NCBI GenBank assembly: GCA_036001225.1
Contig: DASYUM010000101.1
Span: 1-10,920 of the forward strand
Source: DASYUM01 sp036001225
Lineage (GTDB): Bacteria > Methylomirabilota > Methylomirabilia > Rokubacteriales > DASRDR01
Reading direction: 5' to 3'
Length of the DNA: 10,920 nucleotides
Positions 6,772 through 10,920 of this stretch are shown piece by piece. The translations under genes and the position numbers were made by a program. Position 1 is the stretch's first letter, and every line of letters starts with the position of its first letter. Below the pieces are notes generated by a model. The model worked only from the letters and a program-made list of their open reading frames with translations. It did no database searches and was not told where the DNA came from.

Positions 6772-6803
6772 CGATGCCCGTCGCTTCCCGCCTCGTCCCA
6801 TGA
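6768..6803 (+). CDS. Possible 11-codon bridging mini-ORF
   Basis: An ATG at 6768 overlaps the msbA stop as ATGA. It opens a frame coding MTMPVASRLVP and ends at a TGA (6801-6803) that overlaps the ligase ATG at 6800, again as ATGA. The mini-ORF would therefore hand ribosomes from msbA to the ligase gene, neither of whose junctions shows a clear Shine-Dalgarno. This is read from sequence only; the arrangement could be chance in a 28-nt spacer. Confidence 0.25.
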   Translation: MTMPVASRLVP

Positions 6804-8113
6804 CCGATCTGGCGACCACCGCCCCCCAGCCCGACCCGATCGTGGTGCGGGTGCGGAACGGCGCGCTGGCCGCCTTCTTCGCCGCCCTCGCCTTCTCGAT
6901 CAGCTGTTCGCAGGCGCTGCTGACCCTCCTCTTCGTCCTCGTGCTCCCCTGGGCCACCGCCGTTCGCACCGTCGGCCGGCCCGGGTGGCTCGGCCGGCTC
7001 GCCCACGAGATCTGGGCCGACGCCGAGCCGCTCCGGCGCAACCCGCTGACCCCGCCGTTCCTGTGCCTGACCGGCTTGACGATCCTGTCGGCCGCGCTCT
7101 CGGGCGATCCGGGCTGGAGCCTGTGGGTCGCCCGCGACATCCTCCGGATCACCACCTTCTACCTGGTCCTCTGGTACACCCGCGACGCCGCTCACGCCCT
7201 TCGACTGTGGATGGGGTTCCTGGTCGTGCTGACGGTGATGGCCGCCTACGGGCTGGCCCAGGCCTACCTCTGCGGCGGCCGGCCGGCGCTGGCCTTCGGC
7301 TGGCTCGCTCCCGCCTGCGCCCAGACGGCGCGGGTGCGGGGGCCGTTCAGCATCTACATGACCTTCGGCGGCGTCCTGCTCCTCGGCGCGCTCTTCATCG
7401 TCGCGTACCTGGCCAACGTGTCCTGGCGCCGCGCGTGGTGGATGGTGCCCGCCGGCGCCGTCACCGTCGCCGCCCTCGCCTTCACCTACTCCCGCAATGC
7501 CTGGCTGGGCCTGGTGGCGGGAACGCTCGGGCTGGTCGTGACCGCCCGGCGGCCCAGCCGCGTGATGGTCGTCCTGGCCGGTGCCGCCGTCCTCATCGCC
7601 GCCGTCTCGGCGGGCGCGGTCATGGAGCGCGTCCGCTCGATGGCCAACCCGCAAGACGAAACGATCCGCGATCGCATGGCCATGTGGCGAAGCGGGCTCG
7701 CCATGATCGCCGATCATCCCGTCCTGGGCGTGGGTCCTGGCCAGGTTCGCGCCTGGTACCCGCACTATCGCCGCCCGGAGGCGGTGCGGCCGACCACCGG
7801 CCACCTCCACAACTCGCCGATTCAGATCGCCGCCGAGCGGGGCCTGCCCGCCCTCGGCGTGTGGATCTGGTTGTGGGTGGTGTTCTTCCGCGAAGGAGGC
7901 CGGACGCTGGCCCGGCTGGGCCGCGACCGGCCACGCGAGCGAGCGCTGATCTCGGCCAGCCTGTGGGGAGTGGGGGGCTTCCTCGTCGCCGGCCTCTTCG
8001 AGCACAACTTCGGCGACGGCGAGGTCGTGATGCTGGTCTACGCGCTGATGGCGACGCCCTGGATCGTCGCCCGCGGGCTTCCGGACCGCGGGCCGACCGC
8101 ACCCGCGTCTTAG
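6800..8113 (+). CDS. O-antigen ligase (WaaL) family membrane protein
   Basis: This 437-residue polytopic inner-membrane protein has roughly ten predicted helices and a periplasmic loop before the last ones. Members of this family transfer undecaprenyl-linked polysaccharide onto lipid A-core, or act as related polymerases. Landmarks are YSRNAWLGL (230-238), then RDRMAMWRSGLAMIADHPVLGVGPGQV (290-316 region) and the large-loop motif TGHLHNSPIQIAAERG (333-348). The Arg and His of these segments are the kind of residues implicated in catalysis in WaaL. Standard length. ATG at 6800 is preferred over the in-frame ATG at 6725, which lies inside msbA and adds a Pro-rich, non-conserved extension. No Shine-Dalgarno precedes it. 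Family members are hard to separate into ligase and polymerase from sequence; the msbA context favours ligase. Confidence 0.85.
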   Translation: MTDLATTAPQPDPIVVRVRNGALAAFFAALAFSISCSQALLTLLFVLVLPWATAVRTVGRPGWLGRLAHEIWADAEPLRRNPLTPPFLCLTGLTILSAALSGDPGWSLWVARDILRITTFYLVLWYTRDAAHALRLWMGFLVVLTVMAAYGLAQAYLCGGRPALAFGWLAPACAQTARVRGPFSIYMTFGGVLLLGALFIVAYLANVSWRRAWWMVPAGAVTVAALAFTYSRNAWLGLVAGTLGLVVTARRPSRVMVVLAGAAVLIAAVSAGAVMERVRSMANPQDETIRDRMAMWRSGLAMIADHPVLGVGPGQVRAWYPHYRRPEAVRPTTGHLHNSPIQIAAERGLPALGVWIWLWVVFFREGGRTLARLGRDRPRERALISASLWGVGGFLVAGLFEHNFGDGEVVMLVYALMATPWIVARGLPDRGPTAPAS

Positions 8114-8130
8114 GCGTGTCGGAGACTGGA

Positions 8131-8252
8131 GCGCAGACCGTCGGCAGTACCGCCGACCGCCAAGTGTTCCGCTCCGAGCGCGGGCTTTGCCCGCGCTTCT
8201 CTGCTCGTGGGGAGGTCTCGGCGGGGTGTTCCGACACCCCTCCGACTGACTA
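8131..8252 (-). repeat. TAG-anchored hairpin repeat, copy B (between convergent genes)
   Basis: In minus-strand sense it starts with the TAG stop of the small membrane-protein gene (8252-8250) and four bases. A 12-bp hairpin follows (arms 8234-8245 and 8218-8229, one C/T mismatch), then the CCTCCCC linker, an 8-bp hairpin (8178-8185 with 8189-8196, TTT loop on plus) and a third hairpin GTCGGC-AGTACC-GCCGAC just right of the left boundary. It fills almost the whole gap between the ligase stop (8113) and the small gene, so it could end transcripts coming from both sides. Identity to copy C is high over the entire length. Confidence 0.88.
8178..8202 (+). terminator. Plus-strand hairpin with T-rich tail, after the ligase gene
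   Basis: Read on the plus strand, GCGCGGGC-TTT-GCCCGCGC is a perfect 8-bp stem followed by TTCTCT. This resembles an intrinsic terminator with an imperfect T-tract and lies 65 nt after the ligase stop codon, so it could end the five-gene transcript. It is hairpin 2 of repeat copy B. Confidence 0.45.
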
Positions 8253-8657
8253 AGCGGCCAGGTCCTCGACCGCGTCCGATTCGAACGCGTGTCGCGCGTC
8301 GGGACGTGGCGGCGACGGCCGTTCTCGCAACGGGATCACTTTCGCCGGCGGCCGGTCGGCCGCCTCGGCTCGCAGGTCGCGCCAGACCGAGCCGGACACG
8401 ACCGCCATGACCCCCGCGAACATCACACCCGCGTAGAGGCTGCCGGCCCCTTCCGGCCAGCCGATCACCGCCCACCACTGGAAGAGCGTCCAGCCGAGCG
8501 TCCAGGCGACGATCCGCTTCAGCTGACGCGCCACCGGCCGTGCAAGAATTGCCGGCCGGTCGGCGGCGGGTGCGTGCGGCCAGAGCGCGGAGATCCCCTC
8601 CACCCGGCGCGGGTGGATCGGATCGACCAATCGAGTAGCGGGGACTCGGGGTAGCAC
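8250..8657 (-). CDS. Small two-helix membrane protein, unknown function
   Basis: This 135-residue protein was not recognised as any named family. A basic, Pro/Arg-rich N-terminus of about 46 residues leads to two hydrophobic segments, IVAWTLGWTLFQWWAVIGW (about 49-67) and LYAGVMFAGVMAVVSGSVW (about 74-92). A charged, Pro-rich tail (ERPSPPRPDARH) follows, probably cytoplasmic. The start is GTG at 8657: CAGGAG ends 5 nt upstream, and no ATG gives a better fit. Both the Shine-Dalgarno and the start are inside a hairpin (8654-8682), suggesting translational control. The gene is flanked by repeat copies B (at its stop) and D/C (upstream, behind nadE). It is supported as real by length, ribosome site and amphipathic layout, but no homologue is known to me. 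Confidence 0.65.
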   Translation of the reverse strand: MLPRVPATRLVDPIHPRRVEGISALWPHAPAADRPAILARPVARQLKRIVAWTLGWTLFQWWAVIGWPEGAGSLYAGVMFAGVMAVVSGSVWRDLRAEAADRPPAKVIPLRERPSPPRPDARHAFESDAVEDLAA

Positions 8658-8682
8658 TGATGCTCCTGCTGGAGGTCAGTGC
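8654..8682 (-). promoter_or_regulatory. Hairpin sequestering the Shine-Dalgarno and GTG start of the small gene
   Basis: On the minus strand GCACTGA (8682-8676) pairs with TCAGTGC (8660-8654). Inside it, CTCC (8674-8671) pairs with GGAG (8666-8663) around an AGCA loop, with a small 1/2-nt internal bulge. The GGAG is the ribosome-binding site and the GTG at 8657-8655 lies in the closing arm, so in the folded RNA both would be occluded. This layout is seen in thermosensors, protein-bound leaders and antisense-regulated messages; which of these applies is unknown. The dyad could alternatively be a DNA operator. Confidence 0.6.
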
Positions 8683-8768
8683 AATTACGGGACCGGAGGG
8701 AAGCGAGTGGGAACGGGGGCGCCGCCCCGAGCGAGCAACCGGTCGGCTAACCGCGCGCGGGTGCGCGG
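8683..8768. other. Intergenic spacer, no gene seen
   Basis: This 86-bp stretch lies between the start-codon hairpin and repeat copy D. It should contain the promoter of the small membrane-protein gene if that gene is not read through from nadE. CGTAAT (minus strand, 8689-8684) is a weak -10 candidate without a convincing -35. A GC-alternating CGCGCGCG run is present near 8752-8759. Nothing else is recognised. Confidence 0.4.
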
Positions 8769-8847
8769 CCGCCGACGGCTGGTGGTCCGCTTCGCAGAGG
8801 TGGGGGAAGTCTCGGAGAGGGCCGTCGAGGCGCCCGCCGACAATCTA
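8769..8847 (-). repeat. TAG-anchored hairpin repeat, truncated copy D
   Basis: In minus-strand sense it has TAG (8847-8845), four bases, then TCGGCGGGCGCC, a 5-nt loop identical to that of copy A, and GGCCCTCTCCGA (8829-8840 with 8812-8823). The stem now carries about three mismatches. The linker ACTTCCCCCA and AGCGGACCACC follow. The whole second hairpin is missing, and CCGCCGACGG remains from the third. It lies 23 bp from copy C in tandem and follows no reading frame, so its TAG is not a gene's stop. It looks like a decaying copy. Confidence 0.65.
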
Positions 8848-8870
8848 GGGGCAGGTCCGAAACAATCGGG

Positions 8871-8991
8871 CGCCGACCGTCTGCAGTACCGCCGACGGCC
8901 AGGTGTTCCGCTCCGGGCGCGGGCTTTGCCCGCGCCGCTTTTTTCCTGGGGAGGCCTCGGAGGGGTGTTCCGACACCCCTCCGATTAACTA
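8871..8991 (-). repeat. TAG-anchored hairpin repeat, copy C (3' end of nadE)
   Basis: In minus-strand sense it begins with the nadE TAG stop (8991-8989), four bases and a perfect 12-bp hairpin (8973-8984 with 8957-8968, 4-nt loop). The linker with CCTCCCC follows, then a perfect 9-bp hairpin (8916-8924 with 8928-8936, TTT loop on plus). A third hairpin around AGTACC (8885-8890) has one T/C mismatch. The plus-strand loop of the first hairpin is TCCG, a UNCG-type tetraloop. Near-identical to copy B in the first hairpin, loop and most of the linker. Confidence 0.88.
8916..8944 (+). terminator. Intrinsic-terminator-like hairpin with T6 on the plus strand (inside copy C)
   Basis: GGCGCGGGC-TTT-GCCCGCGCC is a perfect 9-bp stem followed after two bases by TTTTTT (8939-8944). 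It points against nadE, so it would stop plus-strand transcription before it ran antisense into nadE. No plus-strand gene lies just upstream in the window. Confidence 0.5.
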
Positions 8992-10719
8992 TGGATGACG
9001 GAAGCGGTTGACGATGGGCAGGCGCCAGTCGCGGCCGAAGGCCCGCGGCGTGATCTTGATGCCGGGTGGCGCCTGGCGGCGCTTGTACTCGTTGCGGTCC
9101 ACCATCGAGATGACCTTGCGTACGGTCGCCTCGTCGTAGCCGAGCGCCACGATGTCGGCCAGCGGCCGGTCCTCCTCGACGTAGGCCTCGAGGATCGGGT
9201 CGAGCACCTCGTAGGGCGGCAAGGTGTCCTGGTCGGTCTGGCCGTGCCGGAGCTCGGCCGAGGGTGCGCGATCGAGGACGCTGGGCGGGATCACCGGCCG
9301 GCCGTCGCGAACGTTCCGGTAGCGGGCGAGGGCGTACACCGTCGTCTTCGGCACGTCCTTGATCACCGCAAAGCCGCCCGCCATGTCGCCGTAGGTCGTG
9401 CAGTAGCCGACGGCCATCTCGCTCTTGTTCCCGGTGGTGAGGACGAGCCAGCCGAACTTGTTGGAGAGCGCCATTAAGAGCGTCCCCCGGACCCGGGCCT
9501 GGATGTTCTCTTCGGCCACGTCCTCCTTGAGCCCCTTGAACGTCGCCGCCAGGATCCGCCGGAACGCGCGATAGGCCGGCGTGATGGGGAGAGTCAGGAA
9601 CTCGATGCCGAGGTTCTTGGCCACCCGGCGGGCGTCGGCCTTGGTGCCGGCCGACGAGAACGGCGACGGCATCGACACGCCGACCACGCTGTCGCGCCCC
9701 AGCGCATCCACGGCGATGGCGGCGGTGAGGGCGGAGTCGATGCCGCCCGAGAGCCCGATCACGACCCGGCGGAAGCCGTTCTTGCGGACGTAGTCGTGGG
9801 TCCCGAGAACGAGCGCCGCGTACACCTCGGCGTCGGGGGGCAGACACGTCGTCGTCCGCGCCGGCAAGGGCGGGCATGGCCGCTCGGGCAGATCGGGGAG
9901 CCTGATCCGCCGAACCGGCGCGTCGGCGATCAGCTTCTCCTTCCGTCGCCGGGAGTCGTGGAGGCGGGCGCGGAAGACGGCCTCCAGGTCGAGGTCGGCC
10001 ACCACCAGGTCCTCCTCGAAGGGGTGGCCGAGCGCGATCAGGTCGCCGAGCTCGTTGAAGACCATCGACTGGCCGTCGAACACCAACTCGTCCTGCCCCC
10101 CGACCAGGTTGGCGTAGGCCAGGCAGGCCACGTGGTCGGCGGCCCGGGTGGCCAGCATCTTCTCCCGGAAGTGGACCTTGCCGGCGTGGTACGGCGAGGA
10201 GGTGATGGTCAGGATCAGCTCGGCGCCGGCGAGGGTCTGGGCGGTGGCCGGCCCGGTCGGGTACCAGATGTCCTCGCAGATGTTCACGGCCATGACCGTT
10301 CCCGTCTCGCCCAGTTCGAACACCGGCGTTTCGGTTCCGGCCTGGAAGTAGCGGTTCTCGTCGAACACGCCGTAATTGGGGAGGTACTGCTTGTGATAGA
10401 CGCCGGCCAGCGTCCGGTCGTGGATGATGGCGGCGGCGTTCATGATGTCGTCGCGCCGATCCACGAAGCCGACCACGACCGTCAGGCCGGCGCTGGCCCG
10501 AACGACATCGTCGAGCGCCCGCAGGTTGGCCTCGATGAAGGCCGGCTTGAACAGGAGGTCCTCGGGGGGATAGCCGGGCAGGGCCAGCTCGGGGAAGGCG
10601 ACCACGTCCACCCCGAGCGACCGCGCGCGCTCGATGCCGTCGAGGACGCGACGGGTGTTGCCCTCCAGGTCCCCGACCGTCGCGTTGATCTGGCCGAGCC
10701 CGATCCGGAGTCGCCGCAT
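8989..10719 (-). CDS. nadE: Glutamine-dependent NAD+ synthetase
   Basis: This 576-residue two-domain cytoplasmic enzyme makes NAD+ from nicotinate adenine dinucleotide, ATP and glutamine, the last step of NAD synthesis. The N-terminal nitrilase-like amidase (about 1-265) has the triad Glu44 (AFPEL), Lys110 (YHKQYLPNYGVFDE) and Cys148 (NICEDIW), so it can draw ammonia from glutamine. The C-terminal synthetase has the ATP-pyrophosphatase loop SGGIDS (324-329), then TTGNKSEMAVGY (428-439), TYGDMAGGFAVIKD (442-455), RHGQTDQDTLPPYEVLD (491-507) and PPGIKITPRAFGRDWRLP (551-568). Length is typical of the bacterial glutamine-dependent form. ATG at 10719 gives the expected MRRLRIGLGQ start; no clear Shine-Dalgarno precedes it. 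It is transcribed alone, with repeat copies C and D directly behind it. Confidence 0.96.
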   Translation of the reverse strand: MRRLRIGLGQINATVGDLEGNTRRVLDGIERARSLGVDVVAFPELALPGYPPEDLLFKPAFIEANLRALDDVVRASAGLTVVVGFVDRRDDIMNAAAIIHDRTLAGVYHKQYLPNYGVFDENRYFQAGTETPVFELGETGTVMAVNICEDIWYPTGPATAQTLAGAELILTITSSPYHAGKVHFREKMLATRAADHVACLAYANLVGGQDELVFDGQSMVFNELGDLIALGHPFEEDLVVADLDLEAVFRARLHDSRRRKEKLIADAPVRRIRLPDLPERPCPPLPARTTTCLPPDAEVYAALVLGTHDYVRKNGFRRVVIGLSGGIDSALTAAIAVDALGRDSVVGVSMPSPFSSAGTKADARRVAKNLGIEFLTLPITPAYRAFRRILAATFKGLKEDVAEENIQARVRGTLLMALSNKFGWLVLTTGNKSEMAVGYCTTYGDMAGGFAVIKDVPKTTVYALARYRNVRDGRPVIPPSVLDRAPSAELRHGQTDQDTLPPYEVLDPILEAYVEEDRPLADIVALGYDEATVRKVISMVDRNEYKRRQAPPGIKITPRAFGRDWRLPIVNRFRHP

Positions 10720-10738
10720 GGGTGTGGTCTCAGCCGCG

Positions 10739-10744
10739 AGTATA
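10739..10744 (-). promoter_or_regulatory. Candidate -10 element for nadE
   Basis: On the minus strand TATACT matches five of six bases of the -10 consensus and is preceded by TG. No good -35 is seen at 16-18 nt. Transcription would start about 12 nt before the nadE ATG, a short leader consistent with the lack of a Shine-Dalgarno site. Confidence 0.4.
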
Positions 10745-10760
10745 CACTGATGGTCTCCCC

Positions 10761-10789
10761 TTGACGAACGTCGGGGCCCCCGCCATCAT
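10761..10789 (+). promoter_or_regulatory. Candidate promoter for the right-edge gene
   Basis: TTGACG (10761-10766, five of six) is followed by a 17-nt spacer and CATCAT (10784-10789, four of six). It lies directly before the ATG at 10798 and back-to-back with the nadE -10, so the two genes would be divergently transcribed. The -10 is weak and the leader would be almost absent. Confidence 0.3.
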
Positions 10790-10797
10790 GAGCCGCG

Positions 10798-10920
10798 ATG
10801 GCGGACGTCCCCGTCGAGCGCCGCACGTATTTCCCGCCCCCCGCCCCCGACCCGGCCGAGAGCCGGCGCTGCCCGGTCTGCGGCCGGCAGACGATGATGC
10901 CGTGGTACCTGCGCCGGGAC
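10798..10920 (+). CDS. Partial gene, N-terminus of a CxxC (zinc-ribbon-like) protein, cut by right edge
   Basis: Forty-one codons are visible. An Arg/Pro-rich start (MADVPVERRTYFPPPAP) is followed by RRCPVCGRQTMMPWYLRRD, in which CPVC is a typical half of a zinc-binding ribbon. ATG at 10798 is the first start after an in-frame stop at 10789-10791. The family and function cannot be named from this fragment; the second cysteine pair, if any, lies outside the window. Confidence 0.5.
   Translation, partial: MADVPVERRTYFPPPAPDPAESRRCPVCGRQTMMPWYLRRD

Noticed and set aside
5011..7155. Minus-strand open frame of 714 codons opposite msbA
   Set aside because: Its His/Asp/Gln-rich content mirrors the third-codon GC bias of msbA; there is no recognisable domain.
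187..8991. CRISPR array
   Set aside because: The repeat copies are widely separated, tied to gene ends and have internal hairpins of 8-12 bp; there are no regular spacers or cas genes.
8131..8991. Composite transposon or insertion-sequence ends
   Set aside because: Copies B, C and D are in the same orientation and no transposase gene lies between them; the enclosed gene shows no mobility function.

Overview
This is a very GC-rich window. It contains a Tat-exported binding protein, lipopolysaccharide (LPS) export and ligation genes, and a glutamine-dependent NAD+ synthetase, so the source is a diderm (Gram-negative-type) bacterium. The gene mix and style recall environmental lineages such as Candidatus Rokubacteria/Methylomirabilota. 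That placement is an impression from gene content only and was not tested.

Layout. Positions 1-289 hold no gene; they carry structured repeat DNA. A solute-binding protein gene of the peptide-transporter type (290-1864, minus) diverges from a five-gene plus-strand run (2024-8113). The run begins with a flavin reductase and a three-domain persulfide dioxygenase/rhodanese protein, which overlap by ATGA. After a 1-nt gap comes a family 4 glycosyltransferase that seems to start at CTG, then an MsbA-type lipid A flippase and an O-antigen-ligase-type membrane protein. On the minus strand follow a small two-helix membrane protein (8250-8657) and nadE (8989-10719). A truncated gene with a CxxC motif enters from 10798 and runs off the right edge.

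Function. The plus-strand run appears to join a sulfide/persulfide oxidation pair with an LPS module in which the glycosyltransferase builds sugar, MsbA flips the lipid-linked core and the ligase attaches the polymer. Close spacing supports co-transcription of at least the first three genes. An extended -10 motif upstream of msbA could restart transcription there.

Most unusual feature. A structured repeat of about 105-122 bp occurs in three good copies (187-292, 8131-8252, 8871-8991). A truncated copy lies at 8769-8847, and a likely inverted copy is cut by the left edge. Read in the sense of the adjacent minus-strand gene, each of the first four begins with TAG, then exactly four variable bases, then a 12-bp hairpin, a linker, a second GC hairpin with an invariant TTT/AAA loop and, in two copies, a third hairpin. 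In the three good copies that TAG is the stop codon of the gene. The stems differ between copies by compensatory changes, which indicates that the structure is conserved. A second unusual element is a hairpin at 8654-8682 that buries both the Shine-Dalgarno sequence and the GTG start of the small membrane-protein gene.
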